Assembly: GCF_022603395.1 (NCBI RefSeq) | Contig: NZ_JAIBKA010000003.1 | Span: forward strand, 186,001 to 250,000 | Length of the DNA: 64,000 nucleotides | Reading direction: 5' to 3' | Origin: Desulfoferrobacter suflitae | GTDB taxonomy: Bacteria > Desulfobacterota > Syntrophobacteria > Syntrophobacterales > Syntrophobacteraceae | Shown here: in pieces, positions 46,696 to 55,105 of the stretch | Layout of the letters: each line of letters opens with the position of its first letter | Numbering within the stretch: the first letter of the stretch is position 1 | The notes under the pieces: model-generated | What the model saw: the letters and a program-made list of their open reading frames with translations, nothing else | The model's database searches: none | Told to the model about the DNA's origin: nothing | Made by a program: the position numbers and the translations under genes

Positions 46696-47234
46696 GTGGA
46701 CTGCTCCAGGATTAAGCGAGGTGATTCTCTTCAAGCACTTGCAGAAAACGCTCTTGACCGCCGCGTCTGCGTTTGACCAGGAACCCCGGTCGAGCCATTC
46801 TGCCTGGTTCATGGGTTCACTTCCTGATCGGTGGCGCCCACGGCTTCCCAAGCTTCCGTGGCAAAAATCGCTCCGAATCTCATCCTTTTCTTGTCTTGGG
46901 GTAAATACATAGCAAAATCTGATAAATCCGTATACCAAGAAACTGCCCATGAGTGTCGTATTTTTTCCGGGACCTTGTGCGACCAGGAAACATTCCTCTC
47001 GTCTCACGGGAAGAGGGGAGCCAATGCATTGAAATCGCCAGGGTTGGGCATTGCTCCCGCCCCCCCACGGGGTCAAGTGTGCCTGATCATCTGTTCAAGG
47101 AAGCGGGAGTTTGTCGACCGGGACCCTGGAACGTGTTGAGAGCAGCTCCTGCATCGTCGAAAAATGCGACGACCTTCTGCCGCCATCCGTCTTTGCTCTT
47201 GTCAATTGTGATTCAATGCGGCAAATAGTCAGGC
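46696..47234. other. intergenic region between hypothetical and murU-like genes
   Basis: About 540 bp separating divergent genes. Open frames here (for example 46831-47139 plus) show no family signal and lack ribosome sites. The promoters of both neighbours should lie here but none is clear. Confidence 0.4.
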
Positions 47235-48203
47235 ATGCGTGCGATGATTCTTGCTGCAGGATTGGGGACCCGATTGCGGCCGCTCACTGGGGTCAGGCCG
47301 AAAGCCTTGGTTCCGGTGATGGGCATGACGCTCCTCAACTATTGGGTGGAGCGGCTCTACGAATCCGGCTTCGAAGCCGTCGTGGTCAACGCCTTTCATC
47401 TTGCCGATAGACTGGTTGGTGCGGTCGAGGAGGCTGACTGGCCCATGCCGGTGGAGGTGCGGGTGGAAAGGGAGCTCCTCGGCACGGCGGGGGGCATTCG
47501 CAATGCCCTTGATTTTTTTTCCGACGAGCCCTTTGTCGTGGTGAATGGGGACATTTTGTGCACGGCAGATCTGGCCGGTCTGTATGCGCAACACGTCCAG
47601 TCGAATCATTCCGTCAGTCTGCTGTTGCATGATTTTCCCGCGTTCAATAATGTCGCGGCAGAAGACCAGGCCATTGTGGGATTCGGCGGCGAAGCCGCGC
47701 AATTGCGCCAGCAGCGCGACGGTGTGCAACTCCTTGCGTTCACCGGGATTCATGTCCTCAGCGCCGGGGTTTTGAGCGGCCTTGAAGCCGGGGTCCCGCA
47801 TGAAATCATTCCCCTCTACCAGGAGCTCATCCGGTCCGGCCATCCGCCGCATGCCTTGTTCGATAACGGCCTGCGGTGGCGTGAAATAGGCTCTGTGGAA
47901 GCGTATCGGGGGCTGCATGAGGAGCTCATCGAGCTGCCGCGGGATGTCTTTTCCCCCATGGAGTCGGGGCAAAGCCTCCGTTTGCATCCAACGGCTGACA
48001 TCTCGCCGCACGCCGAATTGAGGGGCATGGTCGTGGTTGGCAAAGATGCCCGCATCATGCACGGCGCCATGCTCGAGAACACCATTTTATGGGATAATGT
48101 CGAAGTGCGGCCAAAATGTCGCATACGCAACTGCATCGTCGCCGACGGCCTGATCGTCGCAGGTGACCATGAAAACGCAATTCTGGTCGAGAGCCGACGA
48201 TGA
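47235..48203 (+). CDS. sugar nucleotidyltransferase, MurU-like
   Basis: 322 residues. Nucleotidyltransferase opening MILAAGLGTRLRPLT ... RPKALVPV binds NTP; GTAGGIRNALDF and VVNGDILCTADL follow. The C-terminal third is a left-handed beta-helix-like tail (HPTADISPHAELRGMVVVGKDARIMHGAMLENTILWDNVEV). The next gene is AmgK-like and overlaps it by 4 nt; that pair phosphorylates MurNAc at C1 and makes UDP-MurNAc in Pseudomonas. A MurU role is therefore inferred from context; mannose- or glucose-1-phosphate transferases are alternatives. Confidence 0.78.
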   Translation: MRAMILAAGLGTRLRPLTGVRPKALVPVMGMTLLNYWVERLYESGFEAVVVNAFHLADRLVGAVEEADWPMPVEVRVERELLGTAGGIRNALDFFSDEPFVVVNGDILCTADLAGLYAQHVQSNHSVSLLLHDFPAFNNVAAEDQAIVGFGGEAAQLRQQRDGVQLLAFTGIHVLSAGVLSGLEAGVPHEIIPLYQELIRSGHPPHALFDNGLRWREIGSVEAYRGLHEELIELPRDVFSPMESGQSLRLHPTADISPHAELRGMVVVGKDARIMHGAMLENTILWDNVEVRPKCRIRNCIVADGLIVAGDHENAILVESRR

Positions 48204-49282
48204 AACCAGTTGATCCCGGGGATAATTGTATCGAGCGGCTGGTCAAGAACTGTATCGAGGCGGGCCTGCTGAAGCCGGAGAAGGCCCAGATCACGGCGCT
48301 TCGGGGTGACGCGTCGGACCGCGGATTCTACCGTATCCGGCAGCATTCCGCCCATTTCATCGGCCTCATCTCGCCCCGCAAGGAAGCCGTAGGACTGGAT
48401 GAAAACGACTCCTATTTTTTTATCGGCAGACACCTTGGAAAGCGCCGCCTGCCCGTTCCCCAAATTCTCTGGGCCGATCTCAAGCGCGGCCATTTCCTGC
48501 TGGACGATCTCGGCGATTATCACCTGCAAAGCCATGTAAAGCGAGGTTGCACCGATGTGGGTCACCTGTACCGGCATGCGGTGAGGCTGTTGGTCAGGCT
48601 CCACAGGGAGGCCCCCAGAGGTTTTCAGGCAGCCTTCTGTTTTGATACCGATCGATACACGCCGCCCTTTGTATACCACAGGGAACTCGAGTACTTCAGG
48701 AAGTCGTTTCTCAACAATTTCTTCGGCATGGACATAGGAGCGGAGGATCTGCGCAGCGATTTTGAGAACATCGCCGAGCAGGCCGGAATACATGGCCAGT
48801 CACAGGTGATGCACCGCGATTTTCAAAGTCGCAATCTGATGGTTCACCGCCAGGATCTATGGATTCTGGATTTTCAAGGAATGCGCTTCGGCCCGCCGGC
48901 GTATGACCTGGCGGCTCTGTTGCTGGACCCTTACGTTGCACTCCCGACATCGTTGCAGAATCGCCTGCTTGACTATTATTGGACGGGAGCCGGCAAGTTT
49001 CTGAGGTGCTCCTACCACCAGTTCTGTGCTTCCTATGAGGTGGTGCGGCTGTGCAGGAATCTTCAGATTCTGGGTGCCTATGGATTTTTGGGAATCACCA
49101 GAGGCAAGCGAGAGTTTCTGCAATACATCCCAACGGCCTGGCAGGAGCTCTGCCGTTGGCTGAAGGGGCCGTGCCGGAGACGCTATCCAAAGCTTGAAAG
49201 AACCGTTGCGCAGGCCCAAAGAAAGTTTTGCGTGACATCGGGCCGCCAAATTGTTATACGCGGCTTGCACCTTATGGGATGA
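48200..49282 (+). CDS. AmgK-like anomeric sugar kinase (aminoglycoside phosphotransferase fold)
   Basis: 360 residues. GDASDRGFYRIRQ at about 34-46 is the nucleotide-binding loop of this group, FLLDDLGDYHLQSH is the hinge, and the Brenner motif HRDFQSRNLMV (catalytic Asp) with ILDFQGMRFGPPAYDLAALL supplies the magnesium-binding Asp. In AmgK proteins this fold phosphorylates MurNAc/GlcNAc at C1. Located right after the nucleotidyltransferase (ATGA overlap), it fits cell-wall sugar recycling together with the NamZ gene at 60648. Confidence 0.78.
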   Translation: MKPVDPGDNCIERLVKNCIEAGLLKPEKAQITALRGDASDRGFYRIRQHSAHFIGLISPRKEAVGLDENDSYFFIGRHLGKRRLPVPQILWADLKRGHFLLDDLGDYHLQSHVKRGCTDVGHLYRHAVRLLVRLHREAPRGFQAAFCFDTDRYTPPFVYHRELEYFRKSFLNNFFGMDIGAEDLRSDFENIAEQAGIHGQSQVMHRDFQSRNLMVHRQDLWILDFQGMRFGPPAYDLAALLLDPYVALPTSLQNRLLDYYWTGAGKFLRCSYHQFCASYEVVRLCRNLQILGAYGFLGITRGKREFLQYIPTAWQELCRWLKGPCRRRYPKLERTVAQAQRKFCVTSGRQIVIRGLHLMG

Positions 49283-49359
49283 TAAGACTGAGGGGGAGGG
49301 CCTTTCCGAACGGGAATTCGCCGACCCCATGGTCAATTTTTTGCTTAGGAGAGGAATCA

Positions 49360-49506
49360 ATGGCATCGAAAACGCAGAAAACCGAAAAAATAAGAAAGCG
49401 CAAACACATTTCCAACAAAATCAACCTGAAAAAAAGAGAAGCGTTGATACGCAGAAATCTGGACGTGCTCCAGAAGGTCGCGGCGGGCAGCCAGGAATCC
49501 GCCTGA
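49360..49506 (+). CDS. small basic protein, 48 residues
   Basis: ATG 49360 with TTAGGAGAGGA just upstream. The product MASKTQKTEKIRKRKHISNK ... is strongly basic (about one third Lys/Arg) and predicted helical, ending KVAAGSQESA. It may bind nucleic acid, but the family is not recognised. It stands alone, about 80 bp after the kinase gene. Confidence 0.6.
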   Translation: MASKTQKTEKIRKRKHISNKINLKKREALIRRNLDVLQKVAAGSQESA

Positions 49507-49718
49507 GAGTGGTGGCCCTTTGTCATTCCCACCTGAGTACAGCTCCACACAATAGAGCGCCCGAAATGCAGGGGACTTGCGAGGGTGGTTGGAGTCGTGC
49601 GTTGCGCGTGACTCCAACCAAGGACTACGTTAGTCCGCTCGGCCCATGTTGGATAGAGTCACGCGTACCGCATGACGAAACCCAACCGCATGCGGGCATT
49701 TGACTGTGTGGCGCCGAG

Positions 49719-51158
49719 TCAGTCTGCAGCCAATTCTATTGCTTTGACCACATTGGTGGTCCCCGCTACCCCCACGGGAACGCCCGCCGTGATGACCAGC
49801 ATATCACCAGGCCTTGCCAGTTCGTGTTCTAAAACCCAGGATTTGGCTTTGGCAAACATCTGATCCGTGTCCTCCAGGATCTCTATCTTGATGGGAATGA
49901 CTCCCCAGGAAAGCGAGAGCTGCCGTTGCGTAGCCGGATTTGCAGTCAAGCCGGCAACAGGGCAGGGGGGGCGAAAGCGTGCAACGAGTCGCGCGGTGCT
50001 ACCCGAGGAGGTCGTCGCAACGATGGCCGCCGCGTCCAGGTCAAGGGCCAGCCGGCAGGCGGCCCGACCGATGGCGGCGGCGGTCTTGGGCAGGAGCTTT
50101 GGGATGGTCCCGTCGGCCGACGCCGTTTCACCCAGGTAGGGCTCGGTGGCGAGAGCGACCCGGTTGAGTATCCGCACCGCCTCTACAGGATAGGATCCTA
50201 TGGCGGTTTCGTCCGACAGCATCACAGCGTCGGTGCCATCCAGCACGGCGTTGGCCACGTCGGCTGCTTCGGCCCGGGTAGGGCGGGGGTTTTCCATCAT
50301 GGACCTGAGCATCTGGGTCGCGGTGATGACCGGTTTGCCGGCATCCCGGGAGGCCTTGATGATGCGCTTTTGAATCATGGGCACATCTTCGAGGGGCATC
50401 TCCACCCCCAAATCGCCGCGGGCAACCATCACGCCGTCCACTTTGGCCAGGATTTCTTCCAGCCGCTCAACCGCTTGAGGTTTTTCAATCTTGGCGATCA
50501 CCATGGGGCGCGGCTCGACGGAAGCGAGCACAGCCAGAACCGGATCGACATCGGCCGCTTTACGCACAAAAGAAAGTCCCACAAAATCAACCTGCTGTTC
50601 GATTCCGAGGGCGAGATCCCGGCGGTCCTTGTCCGTAAAGGCGGGTATTCTGAGATCGCTCAAAGGCAGGTTAACCCCCTTGTGAGACTGGATGGATCCT
50701 CCCACCAGGACCTGGCAATCGATGTGCTGAGAGCCTTTGCCCACCACCAGCAATTCTACGGTCCCGTCGGCCAGCAGGATGCGATCCCCACTTCGCACGT
50801 CTTCCATCAGATGAGGATAATTCACTGGAATGGCATCGGAATCCGAAGCCTGAGCAGAGATGAGCGACACCATTTTCCCCGTCTCCAGTTCCCGTTCCTT
50901 TACCGGAAGTCGGCCGAGCCGGATCTTGGGACCGCCGAGATCTTGCAGGATGCCGATTTGTTTACCCAATTCGGAAGAAAGGCGGCGAATGTTTCTCAGG
51001 GTCTGGCGGTGGGTTGCATGATCTCCATGGGAGAAGTTGAGGCGAGCGACGTCCATGCCCGCTTCGATGAGTGCTTTAAGTTTTTCAGGGGAATCGCTGG
51101 CGGGCCCGATGGTGCAGACGATCTTGGTTTTTCGCCGGATTGGACGAGAGTAGTTCAT
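49719..51158 (-). CDS. pyk: pyruvate kinase
   Basis: 479 residues from ATG 51158 (AAGGGA upstream). RKTKIVCTIGPASDSPEKL and ARLNFSHGDH, GPKIRLG, the catalytic-lysine signature MVIAKIEKPQAVERL, VARGDLGVEMPLEDV and ATQMLRSM are seen. The C-terminal domain (IGRAACRLALDLDAAAIVATTSSGSTARLVARFRPP) is present, so this is the standard allosteric type. Last step of glycolysis. Confidence 0.95.
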   Translation of the reverse strand: MNYSRPIRRKTKIVCTIGPASDSPEKLKALIEAGMDVARLNFSHGDHATHRQTLRNIRRLSSELGKQIGILQDLGGPKIRLGRLPVKERELETGKMVSLISAQASDSDAIPVNYPHLMEDVRSGDRILLADGTVELLVVGKGSQHIDCQVLVGGSIQSHKGVNLPLSDLRIPAFTDKDRRDLALGIEQQVDFVGLSFVRKAADVDPVLAVLASVEPRPMVIAKIEKPQAVERLEEILAKVDGVMVARGDLGVEMPLEDVPMIQKRIIKASRDAGKPVITATQMLRSMMENPRPTRAEAADVANAVLDGTDAVMLSDETAIGSYPVEAVRILNRVALATEPYLGETASADGTIPKLLPKTAAAIGRAACRLALDLDAAAIVATTSSGSTARLVARFRPPCPVAGLTANPATQRQLSLSWGVIPIKIEILEDTDQMFAKAKSWVLEHELARPGDMLVITAGVPVGVAGTTNVVKAIELAAD

Positions 51159-51391
51159 GGTGTCCCTTGTTTGGTCCGTTGGCACTCGTGCGCGCAAAAC
51201 CCACACAGAGCCGGACAGGGTTGTGAGTTCATTGGTTTTTTCTATGGTGGATTCTGCATTCCGAATCCCCGCTTCCAGTTCAATGCAACGACTGCGGTCA
51301 CACACCCCATTGTGCCAAGAGCAAGTGACTCCGGCAAAAAAGATCTTTCCCAAAATTGCATGTGCTTTGTTCTGTACGATCGTCGGCCGCC

Positions 51392-52789
51392 TCACCTGAA
51401 AAAAGCTCTATCGGACACAAACATTTTGCCGGGATTCATGATATTTAATGGGTCCAAAGCGCGCTTGATGGTCCACATGGTGTCGAACGCCGCATCCTCG
51501 ATTTCCCAGCGGAAGAAAGGAGACTTGGCGATGCCTATGCCGTGTTCTCCGGAAAGCGTTCCACCCAGTGCCAGTACCGTCCTGAACAGTTCTTCCACCG
51601 CTTTTTCGGCGCGCTGGAGCTCGTCACGGTTTTTCTTGTCAAGCATGATGTTGGTATGGATGTTTCCATCGCCGGCGTGACCAAAGCAGACAATGATCAA
51701 CTCGTATTTTTCGGCAATCCTGCGGGTGGCTCTGATCAATGCCGGTATTTCGGTGCGCGGCACCGTCACGTCCTCATTGATCTTGCCCGGTCTAATCCGC
51801 CCAAGGGCCGGGGACAGGGCGCGGCGCGCCTGCCAGAGGCGTTCGCGATCACTTTCCGTGTGCGCCGTCTCCGTCTCCGACGCTCCCGATTCACGACAAA
51901 TTTGGTTGATGCGCACCATGTCTTCGCGTACCAGAACTTCGCGGCCGTCCGCCTCAATCAGCAGCAGCGCCTCCGCCTCGGTGGGGAGTCCCATGTGCAG
52001 GTGATTTTCCACCGCCCGGATGGAGGCTTGATCCATCAATTCCAGCGTGGAGGGGATGATGCGCTGCTTGATGATTTCAGAAACGGTTCGAGCGGCATCT
52101 TCCAGCCTGGGAAAGACGGCCAGGAGGGTCCTGGTGGTTTCCGGCGCCGGAACGACGCGTAACACAATTCTGGTGAATATCCCTAAAGTGCCCTCGGAAC
52201 CGACCAGCAAACGGGTCAAATCATATCCGACCACGCCCTTCACGGTGCGGGTGCCCGTCCGGATGATCCGTCCGGTGGGCAGCACCGCTTCCAGCCCCAG
52301 CACATAATCTCGCGTGACCCCGTATTTGACCGCTCTGGGTCCCCCCGCACACATGGCGACGTTGCCCCCTATGGTGGAAAACTGAAGACTGGCCGGATCG
52401 GGCGGATAGAACAAGCCATAATCCAATAGCTCTTTTTGCAGTTGACCCGTCACCACACCCGGCTGCACAACGGCCAGCATGTTATCCGGATCGATTTCCA
52501 GGATGCGGTTCAATCGGTTGATGCAGATCACCATGCCCCCGGAGCCGGGCACGGCGGCTCCTACCATGCCGCTGCCGGCTCCGCGGGGATACACCGCCAG
52601 GTGCTCGCGATTGGCCAGCTTGACGAGTTGGGCTACCTGGTGCACATCGGCCGGAAAAACCACAAAATCAGGAATTCCCTTGAGGCGGCTGGCGTCATAC
52701 CCGTAGCTGCATCGATCCTCCAATTGCTCCAACAGGTTCTCTTTACCAACGATATTCGCGATTTGATGCAACAGAACGGATTTTTTCAT
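51392..52789 (-). CDS. FAD-linked 2-hydroxyacid dehydrogenase (GlcD / D-lactate dehydrogenase type)
   Basis: 465 residues from ATG 52789; upstream starts at 52840 and 52966 are less likely. PCMH-type FAD domain with YPRGAGSGMVGAAVPGSGGM and VGSEGTLGIFTRIVLRVVPAPE, preceded by SLQFSTIGGNVAMCAGG. C-terminal GlcD block VCFGHAGDGNIHTNIM and LSGEHGIGIAKSPF carry His and acidic residues of the active site. Oxidises glycolate or D-lactate. The iron-sulfur partner (GlcF) is not adjacent in the window. Confidence 0.9.
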   Translation of the reverse strand: MKKSVLLHQIANIVGKENLLEQLEDRCSYGYDASRLKGIPDFVVFPADVHQVAQLVKLANREHLAVYPRGAGSGMVGAAVPGSGGMVICINRLNRILEIDPDNMLAVVQPGVVTGQLQKELLDYGLFYPPDPASLQFSTIGGNVAMCAGGPRAVKYGVTRDYVLGLEAVLPTGRIIRTGTRTVKGVVGYDLTRLLVGSEGTLGIFTRIVLRVVPAPETTRTLLAVFPRLEDAARTVSEIIKQRIIPSTLELMDQASIRAVENHLHMGLPTEAEALLLIEADGREVLVREDMVRINQICRESGASETETAHTESDRERLWQARRALSPALGRIRPGKINEDVTVPRTEIPALIRATRRIAEKYELIIVCFGHAGDGNIHTNIMLDKKNRDELQRAEKAVEELFRTVLALGGTLSGEHGIGIAKSPFFRWEIEDAAFDTMWTIKRALDPLNIMNPGKMFVSDRAFFR

Positions 52790-52996
52790 GCGACTGAACA
52801 GTTCAATCTCCAATGATTGCCGACACAAATGCTGCTTCATACCGATCGTGCGCTGTGTTACATTATAGCCGCGGCCGGTTGATTGCGCAATTAAACAACA
52901 CAAAGACACTTGCACACAACACCGTTTGAGCACGAGGTTCCACGGGGGCAGGCAGTTTGCTGTCAACTGCCGCTACCTTGAAGCCAGAGGCAATGA

Positions 52997-54406
52997 ATGA
53001 AACAGTCCAGCCCACATGAAGGCAAACGCATCCTGATCGTTGACGACGATGGGGGAGCGCGTGAGGCCCTTGAGCTCATCCTGGAGGATCATTATGAAGT
53101 GGAAACTGCTGAAGACGGACTACGCGCGCTCCATAAAATAAAGAACACCCAATTTGAACTCGTCCTGCTTGATGTCAACATGCCCAAGATTACAGGAATA
53201 GAGGTGCTCAAGCGCATCAAAAAATATGACGATTCCATCGACGTGGTCATGGTTTCGGCAGCCGATCGTGCGCGTGAGGCCGCCGATTCCATCAAATGCG
53301 GCGCCTATGACTACATCACCAAGCCTTTTGATGCCGAAAAAATAACCGCCTGTGTCGAAAGAGTGATGGCAAAGCGTGCTCTGGAACTGGAGGCGTGTTA
53401 TTCGGGCTCTGAGATGAGCTGCTGTTTCGGGGATGTCGAAATAGTAGGGCGATCCAAGCCGATGGAACAAGTTTTTCGACTGATCGACAAAGTTGCGAAA
53501 ACCTCCAGCAGCGTGTTGATCAGTGGAGAGAGCGGTACCGGCAAAGAATTGGTGGCTCGGGCTATCCATGCCAGGAGTGAACGGGTCGAAAAGCCTTTTG
53601 TGGCGATCAATTGTGCAGCCATTCCCCAGGAGTTGATTGAGAGCGAACTGTTTGGCCATGAAAAAGGCTCCTTTACCGGAGCCCACGTCAGAGCTATCGG
53701 CAAGTTTGAATATGCTGACGGCGGCACACTTTTTCTGGACGAAATCTCCAGCCTCAATCTGCCGCTCCAGGCCAAGTTGCTGCGAGTGCTGCAAGAACGG
53801 GAATTTACCCGGGTGGGCAGCCATCGGACCATCTCGGTGGATGTACGGGTCATTGCCGCCACCAATATGTGGCTCAATGAACTGGTCAAGTCGGGAGCGT
53901 TTCGGGGCGACCTCTATTTTCGACTCAATGTGATTCCCATTCTGCTCCCCCCTCTGCGCGAGAGGGAGGGGGACGTTCCTTTGCTGTGCAGTTATTTTCT
54001 AACCAAATATGACCACCTGCTGAACAAGAAGATCAAGGGCATAAAGGCCAATGCCATGAGTCTTCTGCAGGCCTATCCGTGGCCCGGCAACGTGCGTGAG
54101 TTGGAAAACATGGTGGAACGACTTGTCGTTCTGGCGGGTGATGGGCAGCTGATCGATGAGAATGATCTGCCTTTTGGATTTTTGACCAGTGAGGACCAGG
54201 CCGAGTGGGGGATTTCGGATCGGCCTTGGGACACCGGTCTCATTGAGGCTCGTCAGACTTTTGAGCGGCACTACATCATGCGGGCGCTGCAGCGCTGTGG
54301 CTGGAACCAAACGGATGCAGCCCGCCTTCTAAGAATACACCGCAACACACTCCTGCAAAAAATAAAGGTCTTGAAGATCCGTCCTGATGAGCCATCGCTT
54401 TTGTGA
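52997..54406 (+). CDS. sigma54-dependent response regulator (NtrC-family enhancer-binding protein)
   Basis: 469 residues. Receiver with Asp59 in LVLLDVNMPKITG and KPFDAEKI; AAA+ domain with Walker A GESGTGKE, the sigma54-contact loop in GHEKGSFTGAHVRAIG (a Ser at the second place of GAFTGA), GGTLFLDEISSL, the R fingers in LRVLQEREFTRVGS; and a C-terminal Fis-type helix-turn-helix GWNQTDAARLLRIHRNTLLQKIK. Directly downstream lie a large palindrome and a sigma54-type promoter, suggesting that the target is the adjacent small-peptide gene. Confidence 0.92.
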   Translation: MKQSSPHEGKRILIVDDDGGAREALELILEDHYEVETAEDGLRALHKIKNTQFELVLLDVNMPKITGIEVLKRIKKYDDSIDVVMVSAADRAREAADSIKCGAYDYITKPFDAEKITACVERVMAKRALELEACYSGSEMSCCFGDVEIVGRSKPMEQVFRLIDKVAKTSSSVLISGESGTGKELVARAIHARSERVEKPFVAINCAAIPQELIESELFGHEKGSFTGAHVRAIGKFEYADGGTLFLDEISSLNLPLQAKLLRVLQEREFTRVGSHRTISVDVRVIAATNMWLNELVKSGAFRGDLYFRLNVIPILLPPLREREGDVPLLCSYFLTKYDHLLNKKIKGIKANAMSLLQAYPWPGNVRELENMVERLVVLAGDGQLIDENDLPFGFLTSEDQAEWGISDRPWDTGLIEARQTFERHYIMRALQRCGWNQTDAARLLRIHRNTLLQKIKVLKIRPDEPSLL

Positions 54407-54508
54407 AAAACGCCCTTTTTGCCGGGATTTGCACCTCACCCCAGCCCATTTATACTGGTTTAGGATGAAAGGTATCAGTTTGTAGCCGATCGGCCATCTA
54501 TCTTTGAG
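54407..54508. other. start of the 700-bp region after the sigma54 regulator
   Basis: Non-coding; no convincing terminator. The rest of the region to 55105 carries the palindrome, promoter, small gene and terminator listed separately, plus AT-rich sequence at 54640-54840 that contains no other gene. Confidence 0.5.
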
Positions 54509-54545
54509 TGCACAGGATCGTGTGCACTGCACACGATCCTGTGCA
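54509..54545. promoter_or_regulatory. 37-bp perfect palindrome, candidate enhancer/operator
   Basis: TGCACAGGATCGTGTGCA, one base C, and its exact reverse complement TGCACACGATCCTGTGCA. Two further TGTGCACTGC-like copies lie near 54520 and 54610. About 170-200 bp upstream of the sigma54-type promoter, the usual distance of an enhancer. No T run follows, so a terminator is less likely. Confidence 0.6.
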
Positions 54546-54713
54546 ACATGCCTTGATGTACCGTCTAGTGCCGCGTTCCCGGCCTGAGCCCCGATCCAGC
54601 GAGCACTGCTCCATGTGCACTGCCCACTCCCGAGCTATTCAAAAATCTTACTCATTCTGGAAATAACTATAAATTTCATCCACTTGTCAATATATCACGG
54701 GTACAGAATAGTT

Positions 54714-54729
54714 TGGTATGGAGCTTGCC
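54714..54729 (+). promoter_or_regulatory. sigma54 (RpoN) type -24/-12 promoter
   Basis: TGGTATGGAGCTTGCC has GG and GC with exactly 10 nt between them, and TTGC at -12, against consensus TGGCACG-N4-TTGC. It lies 120 bp before the small exported peptide gene. Confidence 0.6.
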
Positions 54730-54848
54730 TTGATGTATTGCACACATGAGAACTGTGAGAAACGCTTTCTGCAGCACAAAAATACAATTTATTCGATGAT
54801 ATTTCATTATGTTATGGTGTTAATCCGACGCTTTGAAGGGAGACGGGA

Positions 54849-54941
54849 ATGAAGAAGATTGCTGTGCAACTGTTTGTGTGGGCTGCCGTGATTGCAACTT
54901 ATGCACTGCCTGTTTTGGCTTGCGGAGGTGGAGGCAGGTAA
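54849..54941 (+). CDS. 30-residue exported peptide precursor ending CGGGGR
   Basis: ATG 54849 after GAAGGGAGACGG. The product has a basic start MKKIAVQ, a hydrophobic core LFVWAAVIATYALPV, and the end LACGGGGR. Signal peptidase I cleavage after LA would free the hexapeptide CGGGGR; VLAC is also a lipobox, so a lipopeptide is possible. It stands between a sigma54-type promoter and a hairpin terminator, and just upstream of an oligopeptide-binding lipoprotein gene. Small frames can arise by chance; ribosome site, signal features and flanking sites make it likely. Confidence 0.55.
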   Translation: MKKIAVQLFVWAAVIATYALPVLACGGGGR

Positions 54942-54982
54942 CAGGGCTTACACCTGCTGTTCCACAAAAATTGAAACAGGGT

Positions 54983-55024
54983 AAGAAAAAGCGCTGATCG
55001 GGTGATTTGCGCTTTTTCTTTTTA
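54983..55024 (+). terminator. rho-independent terminator after the small peptide gene
   Basis: A 12-bp perfect stem AAGAAAAAGCGC / GCGCTTTTTCTT with a 14-nt loop, then TTT. It would make the peptide message a separate transcript of about 300 nt. Confidence 0.75.
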
Positions 55025-55105
55025 TCAAAACAGGTTTTAAGGTATTAATGATCTGGTTGCGGGAGGTAAGGACTCGATTTTTACGTTGACCTAGAGAGTG
55101 ATACG

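Noticed and set aside
49926-51680. 584-codon plus-strand frame over pyruvate kinase
   Set aside because: Shadow of pyk: no ribosome site and no domain. Pyruvate kinase motifs are on the minus strand.
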